Shown: positions 22,684 to 34,168, numbered from the stretch's first letter. The stretch: 64,000 nt of DNA from Evernia prunastri (GCA_003184365.1 NKYR01000003.1:372001-436000), one strand, 5' to 3'. Made by a program: numbers and translations. Notes: generated by a model not told the origin, from the sequence alone.

Positions 22684-23153
22684 TTACCCCGCGCGCCCAC
22701 GGGCCTCGCCCGCCGTCTCCGTCAAGCACTGATCATACCCCTCCACCGCGAGCGTCCTGACGAACTTGCCCTCCTGCGCCAACCTGCCACACACACACAT
22801 CAGCCCCCGTTCGCATCCCCTTCACCATCACTCCCCCCGCCCCCTCACCCCTAATAAAAAACCAAACTCACCGCATCACCACCTCCGTCATCCGATTCCT
22901 CCCCCTCCACTCCACTCCGCCTGGCCCCCCTTCCCCTCCCCTTCCCCTCCCCTTCACCGCACACCTCCGCCCACGCCGCCCGGTATCCCGCAGGAACGTC
23001 CCGATGCCGGCGCTGCGGCGCATGTCGAGGATGACCTTTCACCGATGAGGTCCGCGTCGGCGTTGCGGCCGTAGAGGTGCAGGGGGGCGATGGTTTGGAG
23101 CTCGTTGTTTGCGGAAGAATGGCGCCGGCGGGGGCCGTGCTGTGGAAGGGCAT
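22684..23153 (-). pseudogene. Coding remnant or misassembled small gene with conserved-looking segments in three frames
   Basis: Reading right to left on the minus strand, protein-like segments change frame: NNELQTIAPLHLYGRNADAD, then VILDMRRSAGIGTFLRD, then DVPAGYRAAWAEVCG. After a possible GTGAGT intron there is RNRMTEVVMR joined to LAQEGKFVRTLAVEGYDQ, ending at a TAA at 22684. The last join (donor GCG/GTGAGT, acceptor GTGTGGCAG) is clean. The earlier frame changes need two indels or unusually short introns (31-37 nt). Candidate start ATG at 23153 (MPFHSTAPAG). I do not recognise the family. Either a decayed gene, sequence errors in G/C runs, or very small introns. Confidence 0.4.
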
Positions 23154-23988
23154 GGTTGGGTTTTGGTTGGTTGCTTTTTGGGGGGGGTCCAGGGGTGGGG
23201 CGGGGGGGGGAGAAGGGAAGAGGGGGAGGGTTGGAGGAGGATTTGGTTTGATTTGGTTTAGGTTGGGGTTGGTGCTGTGTGGGGGGCTGAGGATGGCGGT
23301 GGTGGTGGTGGTTTGGGGTTGGGGATTTGAGGTAGGGTTGGAGAGCAGAGGAGAGGGATTGAGAGGGATGGATTCGAGGCGGTGTGGGGCGGTGGTAGGG
23401 GGGTTAATACTTGCCTTTTTCCACCGGTGTTGAGACTCAGAGGGCTGGTGAAGTGATGGTGTGACACAGGCTTTCTTCACTTGTGAAGACTGGAAGAAGT
23501 GGCGGAAACCCCGACTGGCTCTAAGAAGCCGGCTTTGTGGCAGGGGTTCGGGAGCAAAAGGTAGTTCTCTGCAAGTGTAGTTGCTTTAGGGGCCAGAAAC
23601 GATGTAATGAGTGAAGACTGTAGGGACTGGTGCATGAGAAGTTCTGGTCTGGATTGCTGAGGTAGTAAAATACATGGCCAATCTTTCACTCATGACCGGC
23701 AGTCCCGCCACTACACAGCCAGTCAGGGAATATGACAAAGAGCTGAGATAGAGATATTGAAAACAACAAATACGAGTTACAGAAGATCATTGGGCTGTGG
23801 CCCGTCGAACGGCGATCGAGCTCGTCATTGATCGAGAAAGCCTGATCTTTGAGGTCAGTGCTGCGCGGACGACAGTGCAAGTAGGTTGGGGATTGATAAA
23901 GCCAAGTCTGAAAATCAAGTCATGGAGAATTCCCATAATTTTTGCACTTTTTTGCGCTATTTAGATGGCAAAGACCATTGGCTCTGCC

Positions 23989-25920
23989 TCATAGAGGGAA
24001 GACTACCTTGCAAATCGTTCCAACAGCTTCAGGTATTCCCCTGTCCTCCACCAACATCATGAAAGCGTCGCCAATCTTCGCAAGCTCACTGTTGGCCTCC
24101 TGTTGCCAAGCAGGTGGGAATCTGGGACATGCAGAGCTGTGGCTCTCAACTTCGCCTTGGTCACTGAGGGAGATGCGCCAGGTCACTTTGAGCTGGACGT
24201 TGCTGCGAGCGAAGACAAGATCTTGCATGCCGAGGTAAAGGAGTGGGTTATCGGATTCAGGGATATTTGTAATAAGATTTTTGAAGTCCTGCTTGCACCT
24301 GATCCAGCATTTACCTCGAAGTTTTGCAACATCCCAATAACGTCCAAATGCCCTCCCCAAAGCCGCCAGCCCCATTTCTTCATGAGATTGTCGCAGCCAC
24401 GAGCCTAATTCTGGTTCAGCCCATGGGCTTAGCGCTTGAATGTCATGGTGTGAGACTTGTTGGGTAGTGACATTGGCAATGAGTAGTAGATCGCATACCA
24501 GTAACTGCTGTGGCGCTGACATGGTTACGCTTTGTCGCTGCAGGAGATCATTACCCACTGTGGATGGAAGCAGTATCGTATCTGATGTGATGGTAGTAAA
24601 GGGCGGCGCGGCGCTTTGCGCAATGTCCAATTCCAGAGCCTGGTTGACGTCCGTCTCCTTGGGTGAAGGAGGCTTCGGCTCTGGTGGATGAGGTTTCGTT
24701 GAGAATGGAAGGTATCTTGCAAGGCGCTGCGTCAAGGAGGATGGCTTCGTAGAGACTACATTCTCATCAGTCTCTTCCGGTCTCGCCTGACCATGGTCGA
24801 TACTCTGCGTAGCTTGCATCTGTAGAATCTCATCCCGTAATTGCACAATTTTCGTGCTTCGCTGTACGATATCTCTTTTCTGCTTCTCCATGCATTTGTC
24901 TTCTTTGCTTCCTTTTTCCTGCCAAGAGGATAACAGTAGTTGCCGTAGTACCCTATCCTCGATGTCTTGAAGCTGTTTTTCCACATCTCCCAGCCTAGCC
25001 TGCATCTCTTGTAAAAGAGCTTCTTCCGGGGGGGGAGGCGGCTTGGGCATGTTCGCTATGTAGACTCGAGGTCCGAGATCCGCGTTGGAGGGCTTCTCTT
25101 CCTTACCTAGATGCTCCGGAGGAACATCTGCAGGCTTTAAAGGCGAAGACTTCGCGCTGGATCTTCCTTTTCTCCTTGATCTCCTGCTCGGGCTACTAAA
25201 GAGCAGATCTTTAGGCCTCTCTCGAAAAACCTCTAGACCTAATTGTGCAGGCGTTGACGGCAAACTAGGCTCTCCGCCGTCGCCAACACCCATCCCAGAA
25301 GTAGGAACATTAGGTCCACGTTGCGTTGGAGTGGACGGGAGTTGGGAGTTCTGATAAGCTGGAGCAACGGTAACGCCTGCGCTTTCAAATTCTGCCGTTT
25401 CTGCAACATGCTCATGCTGTCCCCCATTTACACCCTTGGTCGTCGTTCCTTTGGATCTCGCTTCTTCGGGTGGTGAGGCTCGAAGGCCCGGGTTCGCCAT
25501 ATATTGGCCCTCCTTTGCCAACGCATTGCCCTCATCTGGATTTTGTGACCTTTGCCTGGGTGTCGCTGGAAGTGGTTGTGTTTGCTCTGCACCATTCATC
25601 GCCGATTCCCGCTCTCCCGAAGCTATCCCTGCAACATGTCCTACACCCTCATTCGCTCCACCTGCAAAATCCGAATCTTGCCCAGTAGTATCATGTATTT
25701 CCTTGCTGACAGGCTTAGATGGCTCGGCCGATTGAGCCCGTGACAGAAGACCAGGATAAAAACGCGCCAAACTGGCTTTCGTTGGCGACATTAAGGAAGA
25801 TCGTCTCCTGCTTGAGGTGGCATCATCTTGAGGTAATGACCTGAGATCTGTATTCTCCACGGTCACTGGGACAGACGTTGAGGGCGACGTCCTCCGCCGC
25901 TTAGATGGAGACGAGTCCAT
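23989..25920 (-). CDS. Large disordered plus coiled-coil protein, unknown function (possibly nuclear)
   Basis: Uninterrupted 643-codon frame beginning MDSSPSKRRRTSPSTS, whose KRRR cluster looks like a nuclear localisation signal. Residues 1-290 are Ser/Pro-rich and disordered, with several SP/TP sites and SPTKASLARFYPGLL, a short hydrophobic motif. Residues about 300-385 (LLQEMQARLGDVEKQLQDIE, QKRDIVQRSTKIVQLRDEIL) form a coiled coil. The last 200 residues are a folded domain (LAALGRAFGRYWDVAKLRGK, VQLKVTWRISL). The architecture recalls kinetochore or chromatin proteins, but I recognise no family with certainty. It is divergent from the DUF1295-type gene, with 327 bp between start codons. Confidence 0.78.
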   Translation of the reverse strand: MDSSPSKRRRTSPSTSVPVTVENTDLRSLPQDDATSSRRRSSLMSPTKASLARFYPGLLSRAQSAEPSKPVSKEIHDTTGQDSDFAGGANEGVGHVAGIASGERESAMNGAEQTQPLPATPRQRSQNPDEGNALAKEGQYMANPGLRASPPEEARSKGTTTKGVNGGQHEHVAETAEFESAGVTVAPAYQNSQLPSTPTQRGPNVPTSGMGVGDGGEPSLPSTPAQLGLEVFRERPKDLLFSSPSRRSRRKGRSSAKSSPLKPADVPPEHLGKEEKPSNADLGPRVYIANMPKPPPPPEEALLQEMQARLGDVEKQLQDIEDRVLRQLLLSSWQEKGSKEDKCMEKQKRDIVQRSTKIVQLRDEILQMQATQSIDHGQARPEETDENVVSTKPSSLTQRLARYLPFSTKPHPPEPKPPSPKETDVNQALELDIAQSAAPPFTTITSDTILLPSTVGNDLLQRQSVTMSAPQQLLVCDLLLIANVTTQQVSHHDIQALSPWAEPELGSWLRQSHEEMGLAALGRAFGRYWDVAKLRGKCWIRCKQDFKNLITNIPESDNPLLYLGMQDLVFARSNVQLKVTWRISLSDQGEVESHSSACPRFPPAWQQEANSELAKIGDAFMMLVEDRGIPEAVGTICKVVFPL

Positions 25921-26247
25921 GATCTAGTGACGTGACACCATGACCTCTGAATAACTAAATGGGATCAGCATGGTATTGATATAATCGAACACCAACTCGA
26001 GGCCAAGACCCTCTCAACACTTCACCAGAAGGGCCTGTGCAGAAGTACTCTTACTGCCAGAGCTAGAGACGCGCTTTTCGAGGCTGCTGCATCCGGTAGG
26101 TAGATCCTTGGTAGGTAGGTATGAGGGTACCTTAGAGCGGACACAATTCCGCCGCTTAGCGTGCTTTCATGGTCCATTCCCCTCGTCTTCAATATCTCAA
26201 ACTTCATAGAGGCGCAGAAGTGTCCACTACATTAAAAAACTCCGAAC
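25921..26247. promoter_or_regulatory. Divergent promoter region with TAGG-repeat patch
   Basis: 327 bp between head-to-head start codons. It contains the repeated tetramer stretch GGTAGGTAGATCCTTGGTAG followed by more GTAGG around 26095-26127, a motif run also seen near 38775. Both promoters must lie here. Confidence 0.4.
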
Positions 26248-27110
26248 ATGCCTGCCGAACCGAAAGATCGGGAGCACTTGTCCCGTGAAAGAAAGCCCTC
26301 CCCTCTTGGAACCTCCATCTTCGTCGGTCTTCGAGCAGCAGACACCGTCCTTCAATACAGCATCCTGCAGCGCGGATGGGGCTCCCAAGTCATCCAGTCT
26401 CTTGGCGGCAGCGTCGTTCCCTTCGCCACGCCCCGTGACCCGGCTCTCGCATACTTCGGCTTGGGTCCATATCCAGCAATACTTTCAGCGCTCGCTCTTG
26501 GGGCCAGCACGAAGCATGTAGCTTATATGCTTGGTATATCAGAACAAGAAATGACGCCCGCAGCTGCATTGATTATTGGAGCTTTCAATACGGTCCTCAA
26601 CACACTAAATACAATGTTTTCGCTTTGGACACTCACGAGCGCGGCGCCACAGATGGCCACGCAGTCTGCTTCGATCACCGATGTGATTACATCGAGTCCT
26701 ACGTTGATGCTAGGGTTGGGGCTCTATACCGTTGGTATCACTACTGATTTCGCGGCCGAAGTGGACAGAAAGAGGTTCAAGGACAAGCCCGAGAATAAGG
26801 GAAAACCATACGGTGGTGGACTGTGGTCCTGGGCTACAAATATCAATTATGGTGGATATACGCTCTGGAGAACTGGGTATGCAATATCTGCAGCTGGGCT
26901 GCCCTGGGGTGCTGTTGCCGGGGCATTCTTCTTTTATGACTTCACAACTAGGGCTATCCCGTCGCTGGACAGATACTGCACCAAGAAGGTAAATTTCTCT
27001 GTTATCCTTGTTAGACGGCTAGATCGCTAATTGGAGTGCTACAGTACGGTGAACAGTGGATGGACATCAAGAAGCGTGTGCCTTACAAACTCCTCCCGTT
27101 CATTTATTAG
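26248..27110 (+). CDS. DUF1295/steroid-reductase-like integral membrane protein
   Basis: Two exons (26248-26988, 27045-27110; 56-nt intron) give 268 codons. The product is hydrophobic with several membrane helices (PAILSALALGASTKHVAYML, ALIIGAFNTVLNTLN). Near the C-terminus it has LWSWATNINYGGYTLWRTGY and ends YGEQWMDIKKRVPYKLLPFI. The conserved WxxxRHPNYxGE-like region and terminal YGExWxxYxxxVPYKLLPFI of DUF1295 and 3-oxo-5-alpha-steroid 4-dehydrogenase-type enzymes are the basis of the call; here the RHPNY part appears as TNINYGGY. The family includes NADPH-dependent steroid or fatty-acyl reductases of the ER, but the substrate is unknown for fungal members. The intron join is needed to reach the conserved C-terminus. 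Confidence 0.82.
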
Positions 27111-27528
27111 GCAGCATGCAGGAACCAGGCTTGGACGCTGGCAACTTATGGGGTATGATTCCCTTCGTTGCAATAGCTAAAGTCAAAGTAGGTCAGATGA
27201 AAGTGCAATGGCGCAGAAGTAATCGGCGACCTCTCAGCTCTTATGTACATATGGACTCTACATAGCAACGCAAATCTACCACTAATCCTAATCCAGACAT
27301 AGTCCATCAATCGATTGGAAATTTTTGGTCGCTAATCGACCCTCACATATGGCAGTTCGGATGAGTATCATGATTCTGGTTCTAGGAAGCTATTAAAATT
27401 CCTGTTTCATGCTAGACTTTCTGCCCATGCCTCTAGGGTTGTGCAAAAGAAGCTTCCTAAATGCCAAACGCTTGCATATTGGGGTATCATAAAGCACTGT
27501 AACATCACATGTGTAGGGATCTCCTTCA

Positions 27529-28614
27529 TCATTCCCTTATCATCTCCTCCAATCGCCCCATCCATTTCCCCGCCCATGCAGTAAATTCATCCTCTTTCCC
27601 AGCCCAGCCAGTTCTTGCGTCCTCCACACAAGTCTTCGATATCTCTGCAAGCTGTTTGAGCCTATCCTCCACCTCCTTCTCATCACCAGCATACAGAGCT
27701 CCAGCGACCTCATCTGTTTCTTCTGTGATTTGTTTGGTGTAATTGATCAGTCTATCCATGCTCCGAACTTGCGAGGAAGTAGGCAGGCTCTCAGCAGTGC
27801 CGCCGCTGTCAATATTGGGAAACGTCAGGATCCGGCGTTTGATCAGCGCAGGGTAAAGCACGCGGATTATGCGGAGAGTAGCAAGGGTGCGTTTCCGCAG
27901 AGCCGCGATCGGTGAAAGCGAGAGGCTATTTAGCGATTGCTCCACAGAAGCATCGACCGGACGAGCGGATGGTGCGTTCCCCGTGTTGGAGGTCAAGGAG
28001 TCGGCGTCTGATTCGGACTCCTCTTCCGGGTCCCATTCTTCCAGCTCTGCAATGGCGTCCTTCAGCAAGCCATGGTACTCCTCAGCCCTCTCCGCCGCGA
28101 GCTTCGTAAGACCCCCCGAGCCTAGAGCCACCATCTTATCGCACTCTGCCCACAGCACGCCCGTAGAAGCCAAAGTATCTCTGCCCGTCGCCTTTTCAAT
28201 TCCATGCTCATCTTGCGGTATCGAACCCAGTAGACCCAGAAGTTCCATCATGACCCTCGAGAGTGAGCCTTGTATGTGTTGGTGCATAAGATTCGTGTAT
28301 TTGTCCGCGGGGCAGAGTTGGAGCGCGCTCATTAAGGCTGGGAGGCAGCTGTTGGAGAGGGAATTGAGGATGAACGTAATGGCGGATGGAGTGAATGGCT
28401 TGTTGAGAATAAGGAGAGATAGCTTGTTTGTCTGCGCTTTGAGTATCTGGGAAGCATCGGACAGCAGGGCAAGAGGGTTGGGCGAATCTTCGTTGGAGGG
28501 GTGGGCGGGCGATGGGGATTGAAGAGCCGTTTGGAAGCGGTGGAGGAGGGTCTTGAGGTTGGAGATGGTACTTTGTAATGTTGCCAGCGCGTCCGCCTCT
28601 TTGGAAGGCGCCAT
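27529..28614 (-). CDS. Cyclin-D1-binding protein 1-like (GCIP family)
   Basis: Uninterrupted 361-codon frame. Mostly helical: residues 10-150 contain LQSTISNLKTLLHRFQTAL and LLILNKPFTPSAITFILNSL, followed by GVLWAECDKMVALGSGGL, an acidic linker (WDPEEESESDAD) and a C-terminal helical bundle (MDRLINYTKQITEETDEVAG, GKEDEFTAWAGKWMGRLEEM). The WAxCD block and overall length fit the Grap2/cyclin-D-interacting (GCIP/CCNDBP1) family found across fungi. In animals these proteins bind cyclin D and modulate the cell cycle; the fungal role is unclear. It is head-to-head with ARP6 (238 bp between ATGs) and convergent with the DUF1295-type gene. Confidence 0.75.
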   Translation of the reverse strand: MAPSKEADALATLQSTISNLKTLLHRFQTALQSPSPAHPSNEDSPNPLALLSDASQILKAQTNKLSLLILNKPFTPSAITFILNSLSNSCLPALMSALQLCPADKYTNLMHQHIQGSLSRVMMELLGLLGSIPQDEHGIEKATGRDTLASTGVLWAECDKMVALGSGGLTKLAAERAEEYHGLLKDAIAELEEWDPEEESESDADSLTSNTGNAPSARPVDASVEQSLNSLSLSPIAALRKRTLATLRIIRVLYPALIKRRILTFPNIDSGGTAESLPTSSQVRSMDRLINYTKQITEETDEVAGALYAGDEKEVEDRLKQLAEISKTCVEDARTGWAGKEDEFTAWAGKWMGRLEEMIRE

Positions 28615-28852
28615 TGTGTTAATACTAACGTAGGTAGCGCTAAGACCTAGAAAATAATTTGAACAGGGGAAGATTATTTCGAAAGTGGGATAAGTTGATC
28701 GATGAGGACTAGCGTTGGTGGGAGAACTTTACTAGTGTCTTTTGGCGGAGCGTTGAATTCTTCGTTCACTTTATCTCTTCTTGCCAGGAGAAAAAAAAAA
28801 AAAAAACCATGGGTTTCAAGTAAGACGAGCATATGGTCAAGACGTCTAGATC
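28615..28852. promoter_or_regulatory. Divergent promoter region with poly(A) tract, GCIP-like / ARP6
   Basis: 238 bp between two start codons. A run of 16 A (about 28791-28806) lies 47 bp upstream of the ARP6 ATG; such poly(dA:dT) tracts keep promoters nucleosome-poor in fungi. No other element recognised. Confidence 0.5.
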
Positions 28853-30416
28853 ATGGCTCCACGTCAAGCAAAGCCTGTAGAGCGTGTGCTGCCGAACCAG
28901 ACACTGATCATCGACAATGGGGCTCATACTATGAAAGCTGGCTTCGCTACATCAGCCTCCAAGCTAGAGGACTGTAAAACCATTCCGAACTGCCTCGCCA
29001 AGGACCGTGGGAAACACATATGGATTGGAGCACAATTAGAGAAATGCAATGACTTTGGCGAAATTGCCTTTCGCCGGCCAGTTGAGAAGGGTTTTCTCGT
29101 CAATTGGGAAGCCGAGAAAGCTATCTGGGATAATACATTCTTCGAGAAAAACGCCAAGTTGGCGGTAAAGTCTTGCTAATACTGGTGCTTTTATAATGTA
29201 CTAAGAGTCTTGAAGTGCGACCCTCATAACACGAATCTCATCCTCACAGAAGCACCAAATACGCCAGCGTCCCTCCAAACCAACTGTGACCAGATCATAT
29301 TTGAAGAGTACGAGTTCGCCTCGTATAGCAGATGCCTTGGTCCGTAGTATCAGCACCACTCGCGCATCAAGCTTTATGCTGACGTTGAGGTAGGTCCCTC
29401 CCTGAACGCCTATCATGACATCCAGAGCCTTTTTGGAGCGCCACCTCGCCGACAAGATCTTGCTGCTCTCCCTGTAGAGTGCTTGCTTGTCATCGACTCT
29501 GGCTACTCGCATTCTACCGTGACCCCGGTCTTCAACGGCCGGCCAATACAGCAAGCCGTCCGCCGTCTTGACATAGGGGGAAAATTCCTGACGAATTATT
29601 TGAAGGAGCTCATCTCGATCCGCCATTACAATATGCTCGAGGAAACCCATGTAATGAACGAGATCAAAGAAGCAGTCTGCTACGTCAGCGAGGACTTCAA
29701 ACGGGATCTTGAGCGTACCTGGAAGGGAGCCTCTGCTAGCCGGAAGAAAACTTTAGATGACGAGCGGGACATTATCGTTGACTATGTGCTTCCAGATTAT
29801 AATGCCCACAAGCATGGCTTCATGCGCCCTCATGATCCTTCCCTAAGTGCGAAGTTGAGAAAGATGGGATCCCTGGCCGGAGCAGGCGATGCTATCGAAG
29901 ACTACATGACTCTTGGAAATGAGAGGTTCACAGTGCCAGAGCTGTTGTTCAGTCCGGGAGATGTGGGCATGAAGCAGGAGGGGCTACCAGCTACGGTCTT
30001 GCAGAGCCTAACTGGTTTGCCGCCCGGACTGTGGCCTGCTATGTTGGCGAACATCATCGTTGTGGGCGGCAATTCGAAGATTGACGGATTCATGCCAAGG
30101 CTGTAAGTATCTCGGTCTGTTGTGCTGCTGCAGTTGCTGATCCGAAATTCAGAGAAACAGAGATTCGGCAGCTTGCGCCTTCGGAGTGTGTGGTTCGTGT
30201 TGCAAGGGCCCCTGAGTAAGTTGCTCCTGACTACTGGCGTGCTCGCTCATGCCATTACTGACACTCTATAGTCCAATCAAGTCAAACTGGCTCGGTGGTG
30301 CTTACCTTGCGGCAAACCCTGCCGCTTTGAAAGCAGTCCAAATTACTAAAGAGGAGTACAACGAACATGGAAGTGCTTGGCTCGGAAAGGTGTTCTCGGG
30401 AGCTGTAAGACGTTAG
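28853..30416 (+). CDS. ARP6: Actin-related protein 6 (SWR1 chromatin-remodelling complex)
   Basis: Five exons: 28853-29164, 29216-29339, 29394-30102, 30153-30215 and 30272-30416, giving 450 codons plus stop. The first intron has a perfect TACTAA branch site. Actin-fold signatures are present: phosphate-binding loop 1 LIIDNGAHTMKAGFA near residue 18, phosphate loop 2 CLLVIDSGYSHSTVTP near residue 170, and the adenosine loop IIVVGGNSKIDGF near 370. ARP6-specific features are DPHNTNLILTEAPN, IIFEEYEFASYSRCLG and the C-terminal APDPIKSNWLGGAYLAANP. Arp6 is a core subunit of the SWR1 complex that exchanges H2A for H2A.Z. Length is normal for fungal Arp6. All exon joins keep the frame. Confidence 0.93.
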
Positions 30417-30772
30417 CCAAGACATGTGCATTCATGGGTTGCAGGTCATTCTGGCGCTCTAGTACCTTTGTTGGATGGCAATTGTTCTGTAAATCGCTAT
30501 GTCTGGAAGCCTGCCATTGTTGGAGGCTCGGAAACCCAAAGTGGTGCCAAGCCTCTGAAACGGGAACTAGCGATCAACACCCAGCATCTTCCACGATCCT
30601 TCAACCTTTTCTCTTCTCTTCCTCTATATTTCTCCTCATTTCAGCATCTGCTCAATCAAGCTGGTCATTCCTTGGCTCTCTCTCTCTCTTGCCGACCTGC
30701 CCCAAAGACTACTTCCTCTAAGAGTTACTGGAAATTCGACGTACCAAATACGCAAGCTTCCTTCCGTCTACC

Positions 30773-32219
30773 ATGTGCTCCGAGTGTGGAGAGCCGCATG
30801 AACCCCTCTGCAGCTACTGTGGAGAGAGTTGCTATGGCCAATGCGATGACCCAGATGTTTGCCCAAGTTGCTGGTCCCCCACCAATAACCCAGATGTCTT
30901 TGACGAGGATGAACACTTTGGAGAGGCTTTTGACGAATGTATAGACAAGAAATGCATCTGTGATTGTCACCTGGAATTCTTCGAAGATGAAGGATGGTGG
31001 GTCGAGGCCGGTGTACTCAGAATGGAAGATAATCACGGCCGGCGTTACGAGCGAGAAGGAGTGTTCCCGTTTCTCAAACTACCTGGAGAGATCCGAGATA
31101 AGATCTACGGTTACGCCTTCTTGCAAGATGGCAAGCAACGTAAATGTGCTAGTCATCGTGGCACTATCCACACTGCTCTGCTCGGCACCTGTCGCCAGGT
31201 CTATAGAGAAGCTTCGGTGTGTATATGACGACAGGCCACTGAAAGATTGTGACACTGACAGATGACAGAGCCTGCCACTGACGATCAATCAGCTCTGCTT
31301 TGACTCTCCGACTTTCGCCCACGATTTTCTAGGCTTTCTACTTGCTCCCACCCAGCGTGATCTAGTGACGGGAATGCATATCGAGTTTTACATCGGCGAC
31401 TTTTCGAACTCAAGTTGGACTCTTCTGATGAGAGAACTGACGAAGATGGCCATCACTCATCTTGGCCTGACCGTGAAAGGCAAATATCCCAAGGAGGCGG
31501 TGTCTGAGCATGTCTGTTTTACCAATCGTTTCAAGGTGCTGAAGAGCCTCAAGACTTTCGACCTCATCCTGACCCCGAGCAGCATCTCGAAAGGTAATAA
31601 GAAAGGCATTCAAGAGACCATAAGGGAGAGCTTGATCAAGGGTTACGTTCTTCCTAAGGAACTCAAAAAGCCCAAAGCTAAGCGGGCAGCAAGCACCGAG
31701 AGCAATGAGTACTCAACGAAGCTGACCAAGAGACCTAAGAAAGGCAATAGTATGGTCAGTCACTCCCTCAGTATTTTGCGTCATGTTGCAAAGAGCTGAC
31801 TCTAGTAGACCAAATACCAGGCCAAGATTGTAGCATCACCCAAGTCGGGCAGCCTCGGTGTCAGGTCCCGCAAGCCCGAGCGTGATGCTGCCAAAGCAGC
31901 AAAGGAGCGAGCGAAGCAATTTTTGCTTGGCCAGTATCGCCAGCTGAAGGAGTACGCGACATCGCTAGATGCGAATGCCGCTCCAGTCAAGATCCGTCTT
32001 GAGCAAGCTCGCGAGGCGGCGGAAGCCATTGAAGAAGCAAATTTTGAGAAGCTGGCGCATGGAATCTTCTTGACTCTCGAGGAGCGATACAACAAGATTG
32101 CCGCAGCTCGCAAGGACGTGCCTGGCTTTCGTACGCCGACTCCGTCGCCCGAACCCGAGTCTTCGGAAGAGTCATGCTCCTCGTCCGACAGCCAATTTTT
32201 ATCGCAGCTATCCATGTAG
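30773..32219 (+). CDS. F-box-like protein with Cys-rich N-terminus
   Basis: Three exons (30773-31216, 31269-31754, 31809-32219) give 446 codons. Residues 1-65 are Cys-rich (CSECGEPHEPLCSYCGE, then CPSCW and CICDCH), suggesting a zinc-binding module. Residues about 100-150 contain FLKLPGEIRDKIYGYAF, the LPxEIRxxIY core of fungal F-box-like proteins, and HTALLGTCRQVYREAS, which usually follows it. The middle is a beta/leucine-rich region (MHIEFYIGDFSNSSWTLLM). The C-terminus is Lys/Ala-rich and ends in an acidic Ser-rich tail. F-box-like proteins can recruit substrates to SCF ubiquitin ligases; the substrate is unknown and the zinc module is an inference. Both introns start GT and end AG and hold the frame. 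Confidence 0.75.
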
Positions 32220-33447
32220 ACGGTCCCTATCTCGGCTCACGTTGTTCGTGACAAGAAGAGTGTAGGTGTCAACCTAATGTTGGCTAGTTGAAGGTAGCTA
32301 ACCCTGCATACAGCCCCTACGACTGTCCACTACCTCCCTACACCAACATGCGTCCTCTCTTCAACAGCAACACACTTTCATCAATAGCCACAATGTGATC
32401 AGTCCTGGGCTTCACTTTACTTCGGATACACAGTTGTTATTATCTGAATATGCTACGATAGGAGGGGAACGGATTGCTAAGATTAGGAAGGAAACCTGCC
32501 ACAAAGAAGCAACAGTATTGTCGAGCCTACTTCGATTTCATCTGCTACACAAGTCATGACTATCACGAGCATTGTGCTGTACTTGCGCTTCATGTATGCT
32601 TAGCATTACAACATCATAGACTTGCCAAGAGACTGCCTGCTCCCATCAATGCTTTGTATCACTGACGCTCGCGTGCACTTGACTGGCACAACGATCCGGC
32701 TGCAGCCCTCACGCTCTTTATAATACGGCAGTCTTACATATGACTCAATCATAGATCCCATAGTATCATTTTCAAACCCGTTCAATACGAACTTTATCTG
32801 CATACTTTACCATGAACCAGCACGCAATTAAGCTTCGAGTCTCCCCATGGCTTGACTCAAGAACCGCTGGACAGCCGATAGTGACGCAGCGGGTTTTGGG
32901 ATGTATTGTAGCATTGAATGCTTTCCTTTTTTTTGGATGGTCTCTGTGTTTCTGTGTCCGTCTTGGTTCTCTACTTTGGTTGATTTGTGCCAGACAGAGA
33001 ACGGGTAAGCAGATTGAGCATGTACCTATGTAGTTCATTATGTCTAGCTAAAGGAGTGTGTTTGCAAGCTATGAAAAAAATATGGTGGCATATTGCCAAG
33101 ACTTGCTTAGTCATCCGAGTTGAATGCGGGCAGGATGGCCCCCTATTGGCCGGTTGCAACACATGAAAATCTACCTGTATCTGCAGGCTGACAGTTTCGT
33201 TTTTAAGGGACCAGGGAGGAAGGGGAGGGAAAGGAGGGTAGTTTACTGGTGCTGCCCGTGCTTCATACAATTTTTAGCGCCGAGGTGAGACATCTACCTG
33301 AGGCGCCCCCCTTGCTCAGTCTTTTCTTGACTTAGGTTACCTTGCCTTGCTGATGCATATGTACAGACCCCCTCCTTCCCCGTTCAACACTCCCATTCCC
33401 ATCCCCACCGTCAAGACGCGCAAAAGCCCAAGCCATCCATCCATCCC
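32220..33447. other. Intergenic stretch with one weak small frame
   Basis: 1.23 kb. The only frame with an ATG worth noting is 32812-33033 on the plus strand (73 codons, hydrophobic segment FLFFGWSLCFCVRLGSLLWL); there is nothing else to support it as a gene. Confidence 0.35.
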
Positions 33448-34168
33448 ATGGCCACAACCACCCTCCGACTGCGCTCTCCCGCCCTTCGTCTATCCCTCGC
33501 TTTGAATCCGCAACCGCGTGCCACCATGACGGCCTGGACTCCCCTCCGTCTCACAACTCCCTACCGTCTCCTGCAATCTCCCCCGAGCACGAGGCTGCAT
33601 ACTTTCACCGCTCTACGCAGGCTTCTACGCTCACCGATACGCTTCCGCCCTCGGGCTGCAAAACCGCATGCAAAGGTAACCCCTCCTCCTGTTCCCCATC
33701 CTGCTCCAGCTCCTACCCCTCCTCCCCACCACGCTCCTCCGCGCCCCACCACCCCGTCTCTCCAAAACTGCATCCGCGACCTGCTCACCGACACCATCCA
33801 CCCCCTCCTCTCGCACCCGACCAGTCTTTTCTACGCGCTCTGCCTAGCCCTGTTCGGCGGCGGGGCGCTCGCTCTGGCGTGGAAGGTGCAGGACGTCCGT
33901 GAGGGGTTGGAGCGTCTGTGGCTGCGGGTGAAGGGTTCGCCAGGTCGAGCTGCGGAAAAGGTTAAGAGCGCGGGACGGGAATCGAGAGCGTGGGTTGGGC
34001 GGAAGGGCGGGGAGATGTGGGGGAAGGGAAAGGCGTTCTGCAGGGGGCAGGCGGGGGAGTGGAGGGGGAGGATGGAGAGGGGGTGGGATCGTGGGGCGGA
34101 GAGGGCGAAAGGGTGGGGTGGGAGGTTGAAGGGGGTTCTTTTTCGTCGCGGGGGCGGGGGGCGGGATG

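Noticed and set aside
23989..25743. Several plus-strand frames of 60-100 codons within the 643-codon gene
   Set aside because: They are shadows of the long minus-strand frame and have no independent support.
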